Source: Stropharia rugosoannulata
Lineage: Eukaryota > Basidiomycota > Agaricomycetes > Agaricales > Strophariaceae
NCBI GenBank assembly: GCA_028532985.1
Contig: JANCIK010000006.1
Coordinates: 1,426,001 to 1,490,000, forward strand
Direction of reading: 5' to 3'
DNA: 64,000 nucleotides
Below, in pieces: positions 24,526 through 37,190 of this stretch. Position 1 is the first letter of the stretch; each line of letters begins with the position of its first letter. The notes under the pieces are model-generated. The model did not search any database, was not told where the DNA came from, and was given only the letters and a program-made list of their open reading frames with translations. The translations under genes and the position numbers were made by a program.

Positions 24526-26622
24526 CTATCTGCGCAAGCTCAGATGAGGCGCCATCATGTCTTCCTCCTCCTCTTCGTCATCTCCCAGCACGTGGGTGTG
24601 CGGGTCCGCACCACTCCGAAGAGGAACACGCGAGTACCATTTCGCACCGCCTGTTGGCGATACAAGTTCGATGTTGCGGTCATCTATAACGATTGCGTTT
24701 CCGGACGGGCTCGCTGCGTTGCGGCCAGACGTAGAGTATAGGTTGATGAGGAACACGATGAATGCGTAAAGCAGGAACGCCATGCTAGGAGACATGAGGT
24801 TAGCATTGTGCTAGCGAGGAACTACGGAAGAATCCCTTGCCTAAAAACACTGAGGATATAGGTGACGTGGTCCATTGCGAGACCGTGAACGTATCTCAGT
24901 TCTTCGTCTGTAGCGGACATGAAAAGTAATCTAAGAAGGTGAGAAGTGAAATTAGTCCAGTGCTAGAGGATGAATGTTCGGAGGCCATACCCCGCAGATA
25001 CCAAAAGCTAGTATCGTTTTATTAATCAGACAAGCCTAGAATACCACACAGAACAGACTCACGAAAGGCGGGAGGTAGCGGAACGAGCGCGACGCAGCCG
25101 CTTTAGCTGACAGTTGGGGACGTGGGGCAGTACCGTCGGCAAGGGTATGTTCACTGCGGTTGTCATCTTCCGCAGCATCTGAGGAGAAGGTTGGGGCAAA
25201 GAAGCAAACTTCCATGATACGAGTGATGCCTGCCAGCATAAGGGTGTATCCGAACATTGCGTGGACCTGTACAAGATCAGAAAATGAACATTCTTTAAAA
25301 CATAATGCACATACTTGGGTCGAAATCATTAGCGCTTGAGCATGTCCCGACATTCCCCAACCGGTCAAGAAAATACTGTAAATACGGGTCGGTGACGTCC
25401 CTACATTTCAGTAAAGAAAACTGACATTATTCCCGGTATTACATTCCGCTGTGGTCAGGTCCATCAGAGGTCAGTCATTTGCGCTCCAAAATTATTTACT
25501 CACTTGATTATTCCGAGATAAATAGATGCCTAAGATGCCACCCGCCCACCCTACATTCATCGTGAACAAAGCACTACTGTACAACGTAGCGCAGGTTACT
25601 TACAAAGGACCCCCATGATACTGTACAAGCGGATTAGTATTTCAATCTGTGAATCAAATACGCTACATACGTATGTTGCATATCTTTCACCGACCATTCT
25701 CCTCCATGATGTTCGGTGAAGGTGTTGACTTGGTTGTTTGACAAATTAACTCAACATGCTAGATTACCGTAAGAGCTACCACTTACCAATGCCCTGCATG
25801 ATGCATGCATTTTAGTGGCACTGAATAGTCGACGAGAGCATGACGTACCCAAAGTGTGATGACAGTAGAGTCGAAGAATTCTGGACTCCGGCCGCTTCTA
25901 CGAATCCATTGCTCTCCGACAAGCAAAATGATGGTCATCATAACAGCATAAGCAATGAATCCGCTTCCCATGATGTAGTGAGCCAGGCATTGTCCTGTAA
26001 GAATAAATACTGTATTTTGGCCTGATCCATTACCAACTCACCTAGCGCTCCCCCACGGCAGTATCCTCTAAACGCAATGAATCCAAAAAGTATCTGAACC
26101 CATCCAAAGATGGGGTAAGCCTTGCCAATGAATCCGTGCAGTGGGACGATGTACGGCCGCACAGTTTTCTCATTGATATGTAGTTTCAAGTAGATGCCAA
26201 TGACGAGTTGAGCAATGATAGGAATTATGAGTATGTTGGCGAATTTTCCATGAACTCCAGCAAGGAAGGAGCGCCCCTTGTGCGAGTGACCGAGAATGTA
26301 GCCCCCGGCTGTTAGGGCGTAACCAGTTGCCTAGTGAATGAACAATCGATGCATTCAGTGAGCATAGATGCTGTAATAAGACAATGCATTGCATTAAGAG
26401 GCGCACCTGCAAAGGGACATGCCATCTACTTCGAGAGAGCCCGAGTACCATCCCGATAGGAAATATTACGCCCCATACCAAGAACTGCAGGAATATGTGT
26501 ATCCAGAGAATGTTGTCCACCGGCGCGGAAGCCTCCTCTTCGGTGAGTTGGTCGTGGTGATCGTGAGCTAGGACATTCAGAACAAGCAGTAAGGAAACAC
26601 TAGCCCAGAGAAGAGAGCGCAT
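24526..26622 (-). CDS. Ytp1-like multi-pass membrane protein with microexons
   Basis: Thirteen exons: 26622-26407, 26330-26042, 25994-25849, 25793-25787, 25728-25671, 25620-25604, 25550-25504, 25448-25426, 25375-25315, 25266-25063, 25007-24991, 24930-24841, 24784-24526 (477 aa). A signal peptide is followed by AHDHH and many membrane segments. Family blocks: [88 protein letters not shown] and MDHVTYIL. Several blocks exist only if exons of 7, 17, 23 and 17 nt are used. The last intron has a GC donor (AG|gcaagg). Fungal relatives carry DUF2427 plus a Ytp1 domain. His-rich turns and membrane helices suggest a redox or metal membrane protein, but the function is unproven. The tail is acidic. Confidence 0.88.
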
Positions 26623-26999
26623 AGTTAGGGCAGAGTTCTGGGCGAAAGCCCGCTATGATACGGATGGCGGCGGTGAGGAAAGGCGTGGGTTGCTGCCCGA
26701 TCTGAAACGCTCTGCATGACTAAGCATGCGTCTATTTCCGGATCGCCCCCCGCGTCACCGCCGCGCAACAAAATTTGGGCGCATACAGCTTCCGACCTCT
26801 CTCCTCCGCATTCGTCGTCGTCTGGGTCCAGGCTCAGAAAAACGCGAACAATCTGGCATCCAAGTTCGGTGGACTACCCGGCAGATTCGCTATACCCTCT
26901 GGCCGGCTAACCGTCTTGCGTTCCCCGCTTGTTGTGCAGCGGAAATTGCCTGAACTGCCAGTGAGTACAGCGAGGGAGCTCGACGAGAAGAAGAAGAAC
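26623..26999. promoter_or_regulatory. Divergent promoter region (Ytp1-like / TRZ1)
   Basis: 377 bp between divergent ATGs. Upstream of the TRZ1 start are Arg-rich open frames (for example the ATG at 26726). One could supply a mitochondrial presequence through an unseen splice, but I could not support one. Confidence 0.4.
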
Positions 27000-29900
27000 A
27001 TGGAGTGGTCTTCGGAGGTGGTGAACTCCCTGTCCTCCGACACGGAGCCGACAATCATGGTCACCTTCAGCAACAGCAAGTACATGTTCAATACCAGCGA
27101 GAACACGATGCGGTCGTTTCTTCAACATGGGCGCCTTTGGAGGCGTACGAAATGTCTTTTCTTTACGCAGGCGCGGATAGAAAAGATTGGTGGGCTCCCT
27201 GGTGCGTCTTGCAGCTTGTTTAGGCCAACTTTTTATAAGGACGCGTGCTCTAGGCATGATTATGACATTCGCGGACACTACAATCAACAAACTACAACTC
27301 ATCGGACCTCCCGGATTAAACCACTTGTTGGCAAGCATGCGAACATATACTTACAGGTAAATTACCTCGATCCATATTCTAGTCTTCCTAATTTGTAAAA
27401 TCTTCCAAGAGACTCAATAGCACTTAAAGCCCAGGAAGTTCCTTGGACGAGCCGGGTAGAACCCAAACCATGCTTTACGGACGAAAACATTACTGTCTAT
27501 GCCTTACCCGCGATCCCCATAATATGCGAACCAACACCAGCTGCTCTTCCAGGAGACGCGTCGGAGGTCACGGTTGACGACGAGAGATCAGAAATTAATG
27601 GAAAACGGAAGCGCGACGTGTCCGAGGAAGCCCCGCGCAAACGACTCAACGTGGGCAACGAATCATCGGTGGACGCTAGCTTCATCATAGAGAATGACGA
27701 GGTCGAGTCTAGCAACAAACACTCCGACGACTTCCGCAAACTACTTATCAGACACATGTTCCCCGGCACAAATATTCCTACTACGCAAGAGACTCCAGGT
27801 CGTGCCACCGGTCAGTCTATCCGCATATATGCGCGTAAACTCATCTGAACCCACATTCGTTACCCAGATGCACCAGTCTTTTCCAACGGCGACGTAAGTA
27901 AACTTCGATTTTCGGATGTGGCTGCTAACTAAGGTAAAATAGATTGAAGAGATGCGGAAAAAGCGACCCATTCCTGCAGGCTTTTGGTCACAGCTACCCA
28001 AACTCAGAAATCCTTATGCATCCTTCAAATCGCCTCCCACCATGTCTTACCTCCTAGTCGGTCCACTTCACCGCGGAAAGTTTGATGTTGCAAAGGCTAT
28101 TGCTCTGGGAGTTCCGAAAGGACCTGCTCGCGGCAAATTGACCAAAGGAGAAGCAGTTACAGTTGAAGTCGTAGTCGACGGGGAAAAGGTTAAGCGCACG
28201 ATTAACCCGGAAGACGTTATTGGAAAATCAGATCCGCGTGGCGTGCGTGAAATCGTTGCTCTTCAGTGGGCTGTAACTAACTCTTGTTTACTTAGGCTGT
28301 TCTTATCCTGGATGTACCTACCCCAGAGCATGTACCCGGGCTGATATCTTCGTTCCAGAGCTCAGAGTTTTACCGCAACTTCTGGTCCGAAGATGGCTCC
28401 CCTCTTCCCGACAGCGATAGCCCAAAATTCATCCTCAGGACAATCTATCAGACATGTGGCGGGGGTGTACTGGAAGACGAACTGTACCAAAAGTTCTTGC
28501 GCGGGTTTGGATCAGGTCCCGATGTGAGTGCATACTCAAACGTTTTTGACCCAGTCATTTAATCGATTTTTAGCACGTCGTTGCCTCTAGGGAGTACTGT
28601 CCCGATCCGATAACATTCACCAGCGTCAGCCAAAACCAACTGCGATTGTCACGACTGGACAGCTCAATATTCCCGGTGCCTAAATATTCCTTGACTCCCA
28701 AAAAAGATCTGTCTGGTGTGTACCAATCAACACCCCTCCAATACGTATATTAATGATTCTCGCGGCAGCTGTCCCCGGGCTCCCCGCAAAGGTCACTCCT
28801 ATGGCAAGCAATCTACAGGCCAATATGCGTCCGTACACAGCACCAGCGCCCGATCCGTATATTGTTGGCTTAGACAAGTTTCATCCTCTGGTTGACGGCA
28901 GCCAACCCTTTGAACTCTCGCCCATCTTTCAACGTTATGTCAACCGGGGCCGAACGGCTGTCTCTCAGGTGATCGCAACGGGAGAGATCAAACCTGAGGA
29001 AGGCTCAGACGTGCGTATTGTCGCTTTGGGTACGGGGGGAAGTCTGCCGAGCAAGTACAGAAATGGTAAGGGCTTCCTTCGTTCTTTATGCATAACCTAC
29101 CATTTCATTGACATCTTAATTTTCATCAGTCCTATCCACACTTGTTCAAATTCCGGGCTGGGGAAACATCCTGCTAGACGCGGGAGAAGGGACATGGGGC
29201 CAACTTGCGCGCACCTTTGGACTAGAAGGACCCGAAAATGTTTTCGATACCTTGCGCAACCTCAAGTGCATCTTCATCTCACATGTTCACGCAGATCACC
29301 ACATAGGCCTGGCACAGATACTCGCCAAGAGACGGCAGGTGAGTAGTTGTAGTTCCCCAACGTATATATCGACGATGCATATACTAAGCCGTGCTCTAGC
29401 TCGATCCTCCACCGAGTGACCCGCTGTATGTAGTCTCCATCCGCAGCATCCACCTCTACTTGCGCGAACTGCAAGACGTGCAGGACATCGGAATCGACGA
29501 CCCGTCTGGCAACGGTATAGTCCATGTCCTCAGTGAATCGATACATTACAAGGCGCTCGGTCAATACTTGACTAGCGGCTTGTGGATGATCGGTGGAGAC
29601 GAAGAGTGGTTGGAATACAATAAGTACGTATTGTCTCTACTGGTTGTTCGATATCATTCTAACATATTTCACCAGGTCAGTCGAAAGTGCTCGCAAGATG
29701 TGTGACGCTCTCGGATTGGAGTACTTCAAGACAGCCGATGTTGAGCATCGCTGTAGGGCATTTGGGGCTAGCTTCAAACATAAAGACGGCTGGAGTATAA
29801 CGTGCGTACTCTATAATGCTTGTATCATTTTTACCCCTTGACTGAGGCTATTTTGCTTATCATCACAGGTTCTCAGGGGACACCTCACCTTCCGCCAGCC

Positions 29901-30365
29901 TCCGCCAGATCGGCATGGACTCCACCGTTCTCATCCACGAAGCCACCATGGGTGACGACGAATGGGAAATGGCGCGGTCCAAAGCGCACAGCACGATTGG
30001 TCAGGCAATCGCCGAGGGCGAAGCGTAAGTTGTCTTCTCACACACACTCTACCCAGCCTTTCGAATAACTAACTGCCCCTCTTCGCAGGATGAACGCTAA
30101 AGTGACGCTGCTGACCCACTTCTCCGCACGATACCCCAAGGTGCCTATATACCTCGTCAAAAACCCCGAACTGCAGAAAGTGAGCGTGACGTCCTACAAG
30201 CGAGATCGACTCGTTGTCCCCGCCTTCGACTACCTCAATGTTAGAATTGGGGATATGTGGAAAATCCAGTTCTACCTCCGTGCTATGGTGCAAGCCATCA
30301 ACAGAGAAGGACCAGATATGGTCACAGACTACGATCCTGGCAGCCCATCGCCTCCACCATCGTAG
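27000..30365 (+). CDS. TRZ1: tRNase Z, long form (tRNA 3'-end endonuclease)
   Basis: Thirteen exons: 27000-27201, 27254-27356, 27410-27810, 27868-27893, 27943-28242, 28296-28523, 28574-28715, 28769-29065, 29130-29338, 29400-29623, 29676-29801, 29869-30024, 30089-30365 (896 aa). The N-terminal half is the degenerate metallo-beta-lactamase half of long tRNase Z (VTFSNSKYMFN, IGPPGLNHLLASMRTYTYR). The C-terminal half is catalytic: GTGGSLPSKYRN (the PxKxRN motif), LLDAGEGTWGQL, HVHADHH (zinc site), FSGDTSPS, HEATMGDDEWE and LTHFSARYP. It removes 3' trailers from nuclear and mitochondrial pre-tRNAs. The start at 27000 has good context and matches where family members begin. Converges on the WAPL gene with 267 bp between stops. 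Confidence 0.95.
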
Positions 30366-30632
30366 TTATGGCACCTCCTGAGCCTACTAAGCTATTCTAG
30401 AAATATAGAAAAGTAACACTCCGACGTGAGTACTAAGGAACCCCCACTAAGGAACTCCCTTGCTACTGTATACTATCTTGCCTTATATACATGTAATAAT
30501 CTAATTGTACTATACATTAACGCCCCGACACGTTTGTTAGAACCGTAAGAACCTCCCAATGGAATACAGAAGGTATAAGTACACATAACCCATGAAATGT
30601 CCCCAAAATAAAAAGAATCAGCGGGAGAGTAT

Positions 30633-33566
30633 CTACATGGCACTATCCCGCTTTCCTTCCAAAAACTTGACGACGCTCTCAGCAACGGTGCTCTCCCTCT
30701 CGCCTTCGGCGATGGCCCCGCTGACGGCGGTATAAAACGCCGCAAAGTCCTTCGCCTGCTCGACAAACCGAGCAAACATCCTCCGCCGTGCGGTTTTGTC
30801 ACCTCTGGGATCAACAGCAGGTATAACTGCCGCAAGTATCGCAGTTTCGTTGTCCACATTGCCCATCATGAGCAGCCCGAAGAGCACCGCGAGGTGACCG
30901 CGCAGGAACGAGGCGTCAGCCTCCGCGTGCGCTTCGGGGGAGTCCTGCGCCAACAAGCCAGGTGATGACTCAATTTTGGCTTGCTGTCGTAGGTAAAGAT
31001 CAGTGAGGATCTGAATCCCGTTAGCGCGTCGCGCGCAACAACATTCTAGAGCGCATCTGCTCTTTCGCAGTGTACAGGAAGGGTCAAGGCCTAGCAAGGG
31101 GTTGAGTTAGACTGCTATAAAGTATGTATGCACGGCACATACGAAATTTGCGCATTATGAGTTTTGCCTTGGTCACATTTTGCACAAGGTTGGTGAGGAG
31201 ACCTAAAGTGAGACACAGTGTATCGAGGGCATTGGTGCTGTCTTTGACCGACCCATTTGCTGCATCGTCCAACGCGTCGTCGTCTTCTTCTTCCTTCTTT
31301 ACATCAAGTGGTGCGGCCGGCTGCATTGCCTTGGCAGATAACACCAGCGTTCTCAAGACAAAACCGAGTACATAGTCTGCTTGGATAGCCTTCTCTGCCC
31401 ATAGCTGATCCATGTGGGTGAGCGTGACTAGCACACGCAGGATAGCATCCAGGTATCTCCTAACCGGGACTGTTCATACTGTAAGTGATATGTTATCTGA
31501 GCAGTGATTTTCACGCACAACTGTCATCCTCCCGGCCCCTCGCCGTAAGCTCGACACAGACACCCAGTGCGCCCAAATCATCCATGAGCCATAGTTTGCG
31601 AGCAATATTCATCTCATCTTCATTACGTTTTGTACAGTCTTGCTGAGCTGGGGAATTTGAAGACTCATTATTTGATGTGTCCCACTGATCCAAGAGGTAA
31701 GAATCTAGCAGTTGCAGGTGATAATATATGCTCTGATAGGGTAGCGCCTTGGCTGTGTCAAGCCACTGAGACGAAAGAGATGATACGAGATCCGAGTCCG
31801 GGTTGGAAGAAAAAGATAAGTGGAGCGATGTGAGAAATGTCGGGAAATATGTTATTGGAATGGAATGTGGAGGAAGCACGTGAAGAGCGTAGGAGATGAG
31901 GAGGGGAGTGGAAATCTGCAAATTACATTTAACATTTGGTTGAATTTGAATCACATGAAACTTACGGTGGTGTCCTCCGGAAACATATTCGACTTCGTGG
32001 CTATTGTATTGTACACTGTCGTTAACTGTAAAAAATTAAGGAGACGTTATATAAACCATTCTAGTAAACCTACCATTTGCCAATCCTTTTTATTAACTCC
32101 GGCAGATTTCAGGTCGCTGACATGTGTTGGTAAGTGGGGAGCGACTAAGGTCAATAGGTCTGTTTTATGGGATGCGGCGAGAATGGTAAATAAAATGGTG
32201 AAAAACGACGGATCCTCATCCCGGTTTGTTTCAACGTTTTGTTTTGAAGAGAGCGATGGAGAGGGTGGAAGTGATGCAGTTTGTTGGGTCAACTCTGCCA
32301 GTGAAGTGGGATCGCGAGCAACAAGGGCAACATAGAACGTTAGCAGAACGTCTAAGACCTAGATACAAGTCAATGACATGAATGGAGGACCTATTGAATG
32401 CTCTCGCCTTATCCTCCCCGGTCCCAGAACCTGCTTCCAGAAATAGATCCCATGCCCTGGTGTAGAAGTCTGCCGCTTTGGCTTTACGTGCAAAGTCATC
32501 GTCGCATAACTTCACGGTGATTTCTAACGCACTATATAACAGCGGTCTGTTAGATTATTAACATAGGACATGCATTTACTCACCTTGCTCTTCTGAGTCC
32601 CAAACCATTATGCCGGGCCATTCCCTCGAACAAATACCCTAGCTCATCCAAGAATCGCCGGCTTTCACCTTTATTTCGAAGTTCGGATATGCTCTTCAGG
32701 GGATTTGACAAACCGTATGGAATAGGAGCCAAGCGGACGGGAGGGTTTGTGGCCTTCGATTTTCCTTTCCCGCTCCTGAATGGGGACATATCAGGTGTTG
32801 CAGAAGTCGATTTTGATCTTGAGGGAGAAGGCATGGGCGGATATGGATCGTCTTCCGAATTGTCGACGTCCCACCTGCTCCGCAGTGAGTTGTACGACTC
32901 CCGCGCCTCTGATTCCTCTTCGGCGGTCAACGCATTAGCAGTGGATGGAGGTAAAGTGACGAGAAACGAGCGGAATTGGCCTGCATATGTTCGTGTGGCT
33001 GGTTTAGCGGGTTGAGGCACAGGAATCAATGAAGCTGACATGGTAGACGTTCGCTTGGGTATTTCGGATGATTTTGACGGAGATGGCGGCAGAGTAGGAA
33101 GGGATGGAGTACGCTCAAGTATGCTAACTTTATCGTGATCTGGTGACTGGTTGCTGTTTATTGACGGCTCCGTTTTCGAACGAGCCAACATACGCTTTGC
33201 TAGCTTGGTAGGAGACGCAGTAGTAGAAGAAGGAGAGAGCATGGAGTCGAATATTCCGGATAGGTCCCGCGTGGTCGTAGGCTGAGCTCTGTTACTAAGT
33301 GATTGCACGGTCCTGCGTGCATGTGGTGTCTCGACTTTAGGAGAAGTTGATACTTGACGCTCATGTCTATCAGTGTCTGTTGACTTGGGGGACTGGGAGC
33401 CTGTCGTCTCCAGTAACTGTAGCTCTGGCGAGATCTTTTGCCGTTTAGTGTTGGACGTGGACACCTTAGTTGGTGTCGTGGGCCTTTCTAGAGCTGAAGA
33501 ATCTGACTCCTGCTTCCTCTTCATGCCGGCTTTCCTGCCATATGTACGAAGTTTGTGGGAGTCCAT
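30633..33566 (-). CDS. WAPL: Wings-apart-like (WAPL/Rad61) cohesin-release factor
   Basis: Seven exons: 33566-32584, 32531-32408, 32358-32074, 32025-31966, 31915-31519, 31469-31143, 31090-30633 (877 aa). It begins RTYGRK-like, then a Ser/Thr/Pro-rich, basic, disordered ~230 residues. The helical WAPL domain follows (RFLDELGYLFEGMARH, VLDVLLTFYVALVARDP, WLDTAKALPYQSIYYHLQLL, LVTLTHMDQLWAEKAIQ, FLRGHLAVLFGLLM). WAPL binds cohesin (Pds5/Scc3) and promotes its release from chromatin. The second intron (32407-32359) appears to use a GC donor; it alone restores the frame into VLDVLL. A decayed partial copy lies 3.6 kb to the right. Confidence 0.92.
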
Positions 33567-34453
33567 GGCGTATGGAACCAACTTGTCAGAGACGGATTGG
33601 AGACGGAACAAGGGCCATTTCGCAGGATCATTCCAAATATTTGTGACATGATCGTTGCATGGTCGCGTGAGTGTGTGACAACCGCGATTGACGCGTCGAG
33701 AATCTTGCGAGAACTTTGCGAGAACTTGAAGCTAGTACAGAGACGCTACTGCTACTGAAGTCCACTCATCTCGATCTTAATATTAGGCCATACAAGGAAT
33801 TAAAATATGATATTACTGGAGTTACAGCTCACAGGGAATTTTGCCATCCAAAAAACCTGACATTTCATTCAAATTTCACCGGAAAACACAATTTCCATCC
33901 CACCACCATCCCATCAGTAAACTAACAGAACCTGCTAACAACTTACTAACCCACCAAATCAATCAAAATTAGTAGAACTCCATTATTGTAGTAAAACTCT
34001 GGGACTGAATCATACCCTGTGAAATAAATAAATAAAATGCCACTTCAAAGACATAATTAATCAGGAATGGCGGCAGGCAACGGGCGCTTATACATCATGG
34101 AGGGCCCCCGATCCCACTAATTCAGTAAGAAAAGCAGACCCACCAAAAGCCCGCATCTTCTTTAACCCCACTCATAATCCCTCTGAATCTCTTATTTGAT
34201 ACATTATAAAGAAATTGAAGCGAGTATATTGGGCATTGAAAGGTAAGTATTACAGTAGTAAATAAGCAAGATCACAGAGATAGGGTCAATCACTTATAAA
34301 AATCATTAAAGACAGAATTTTACAGTACCCGAAGCGCTTTATGCGCTTAGCAAATAACCATACATACAAAATAAAAATGTAGCCTGCAGTTTTTGTCTAG
34401 GGAAACGAAAAATAGAGATGTCGAGTTTGAGGTCAATAAGGGTTAATTATAAT
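33567..34453. other. Intergenic, no supported gene
   Basis: About 890 bp. The WAPL upstream region is followed by AT-rich sequence with a short ATAA repeat near 34023-34036. No gene or RNA was recognised. Confidence 0.55.
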
Positions 34454-36754
34454 TTAAGTGCTGGCTTTGATAAGGTCGGCGGCGCGCTCTGCGAGCAGGT
34501 ATACCGCACCCTGGGGGTGGCAGCTGGGCACGAATGGCTATGTTACTCCATCAGTAAAGGTCAATAGAAGACAACAGACGGCGCGACTCACGAAAACAGA
34601 AAGATCCACAACCCTTAGTCCAGATGTGCCCTTGACTGTCAGATCCGGATTCACAACACCATCCTCTGTGGTCCCCGCAGCAGTGATCATAGTCGCCGTC
34701 GATGATGGGTGGAACACTGTGGTAGTATGTATGCGAGCGTGCTCAGCAAGTTCAGCATCTGTCGTCCCCGCGAGAGTGCCCACAACGCCGGTGACATAGT
34801 TGGCCCACGCAGGTGCGGCGGCGAATCGCTTAATTGCCTTGATACTCTCTACCATGGTCGTTATATCGAACTCGGTATCGAGCATATTGGGATTAATTTG
34901 CGGTGCGGTGAATGGGTTAGTTGATTGGATGGTTACAGTTCCGCCTGCAGAGGATCAGCTTGGGGTTGTAAAAAAGAGACGGAGCAGGCTTACGAGAGGT
35001 GGGAGTGACAAGCGCTGTGAGGATAGTGAAGTAGCTCCCGTTGTCTGGGATTGGGACAATGGGATCAAGCCAGAAGTCCTGATAAAAAAGATGAGGTCAA
35101 CCGATACAACAGGGAATGCATTAAGACTTACAGAGAAGATCATCTCAAAGTGTGGTGTCATAGGCCCCGCAGCCGGATCCGCATCAAATGTACTTAATAC
35201 GCTTTCATTTATCCTCGCGAAGCCGAGATTGTTGATGACATTGTTCGAAATAAATCCTGTTCTGTTTGTCTGCCACTGCGCAATTGCGGCGCTGACATCT
35301 GCGGGATCGCGCAGGGTCGCGTCGAGGCTTGTGTTACCCGACACGGTGAAAATGTTTGGCAAGAGAGGGTGATCCTGCAGGTTCTTCCCCACATGCGGGC
35401 TGTTGACCAGAACAGGGATGTGGAGTGGTGAAAGGTCCGCTGGAGCGCCAATACCGGACAGTTGAAGCACCTGAGGAGTCCCCACAGCTCCGGCGGAGAG
35501 GATAACTTCTTTGAGAGCTTGCACTTGGAAGGAAGGGGTTGCTGTTAACCTCAGTGAGCTTTATATTCTGAATTTAAATGTAAATCCACTCACCAGAGAA
35601 TGTCAGAGCATTCGCAAATTGGACAGTCTTGAAAGTCCTTGCCCCTGCAGGTGTGTTCTGGGGGAGAAGCTTAGTGACCATGGCATTAATCAAGACCGTC
35701 AGATTTGGTCGGTCATTCGCGTTGGCGAGATAACTAGTGGATGAACTTGCTCGTGCGCCTTCATTCATAGAAGATTGCGCCCATCCAACACCCAACAAAT
35801 TGTTGTCTGCCCCACTTAGGTCTTCGTTGTACGGGAACTCCGATGTAAGCTGCTGTGTTGTCTGTATGACGCGCGGATCGATCGTTTGGTTGAATACTGG
35901 AAGACTGATCTGCAGCTCTCCCGTGAATGAGTGCAGCGAGGGGATATATTGTCCTGTCGTGTTGTGACCGTCGATGGGCTGTACGAATTTCTCGTGCTGG
36001 TGTACATACGAAATTAGTCCTGCTATGTTTTGGGTAAAGATAGGGATATTTCCTCACTCTCTGAATGTATTGCTTCATGTTACCCCACGACCAGCCAGCA
36101 TCTCCGCTGACGTTTGCCATCCTGTCCCAGTCTTCATTGGTGCCATACTGATGAATCATGTAATCTGTGCCAACATCATGAGCAACTCTATGTCTGTGGT
36201 GCATGCGTGACGCTTACTAGCACTGCTGCTGCCTCCAAGCAATCTTCCACGAGGGTAAGGATATGTTCTGTTGTTTAGACCAGGCTGAGCAGTAGTTGTG
36301 TAATTCCAGTCATATGGCGTATCTGCGACGACACAGGATAATATGTGGCGTAAGTCAAGCGCCTTCCTTCACATAACCTGTACTGACCAGGTGTAACCGA
36401 TGGTCCAAGGAAAGGGGCCATCACAGGTATGACATCGTGGTCACTAGATAAATAAAATCGATATGAAAGTCGAGGCAACGCTTTCGAATAACCCTACCTG
36501 ACGCCTGCCTCGAGGACAAGGACGGTTGTGGTACCATCCTCTGTCAATCGGTTGGCCAACACAAGTCCCGCAGTTCCAGCTTCATAGATTTAGCACGCGA
36601 GCTAGTAGTTTTGTATGCAACACACACCTCCTACAATAACGTAGTCGTACGTCGTCTTCGTCAGCTGAGAGGGCGATGTAAGGGTGACCGCAGCCGAGGA
36701 GCCCAAGAACAAAGCCAGAGAAACGAAATTTCTTAATGTTGACGTCGACTTCAT
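34454..36754 (-). CDS. Secreted GMC oxidoreductase, aryl-alcohol-oxidase-like
   Basis: Ten exons: 36754-36628, 36579-36498, 36443-36388, 36322-36218, 36164-36058, 35996-35594, 35541-35132, 35078-34994, 34944-34592, 34537-34454 (603 aa). The signal peptide (about residues 1-22) is hydrophobic and ends in Ala. The FAD dinucleotide motif is split by intron 1 (YVIVGG then [12 protein letters not shown]). GMC signature blocks: [15 protein letters not shown] and [18 protein letters not shown]. The two active-site His candidates are in [10 protein letters not shown] and SCHPQGAVY, the second within the last exon (FVPSCHPQG, then [11 protein letters not shown]). Several N-x-S/T sites suit a secreted flavoprotein. 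Related enzymes oxidise aryl alcohols or sugars and make H2O2 during lignocellulose decay. The substrate is not decidable from sequence. Confidence 0.93.
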
Positions 36755-37190
36755 CTGAAACAGCAGTACTGAGTAGACTAGAGTATTATGAGAGTGAATG
36801 AGGAGTGCAGTTCGCAGACTGTTGAGCCATGGTTTTATACAGCAACAAAGGCACATTCGAGCCTTGCAGTGCAAGGCCGAGCCTCGGTGTGCCCGTACAC
36901 AAAATTTACCATGCGCGATGACCGAGGCGCAATTTTAGAACACACGAGAGCATGGCATGTAGTGCCGCACGGGTGTTGCACGGGCGTCAAAATTATTGAT
37001 CGGCGTGATTTTGATCTCGGTGAATGATTTGCGGCCGAGGTTGGACAGTGACGATTTATAGATTAACCCAAGGTAAGCGCTGGTAGGCGACACGTTTCAC
37101 GGTGACTTGCTGATGGTTAACCATGCCCAAAATTATCAAGGCACAGAAAAAGGTGACAAACCATAGAATCTACCCAAGGTTGTACTGAGA
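36755..37190. promoter_or_regulatory. Upstream region of the GMC oxidoreductase gene
   Basis: About 435 bp between the GMC start codon and the WAPL relic. It must contain the oxidase promoter, since the gene points away from it. No specific regulatory motif was recognised. Confidence 0.4.

Noticed and set aside
25036..25368. Single 110-aa frame in the Ytp1-like gene
   Set aside because: It contains an unspliced 48-nt in-frame intron (25314-25267); splicing gives the conserved [10 protein letters not shown].
26716..26953. Arg-rich upstream frame as an N-terminal extension of tRNase Z
   Set aside because: A mitochondrial presequence is plausible, but I found no splice joining it to the 27000 frame.
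30473..30859. Minus-strand frame overlapping the WAPL 3' end
   Set aside because: Out of frame with the conserved WAPL C-terminus and without family character.
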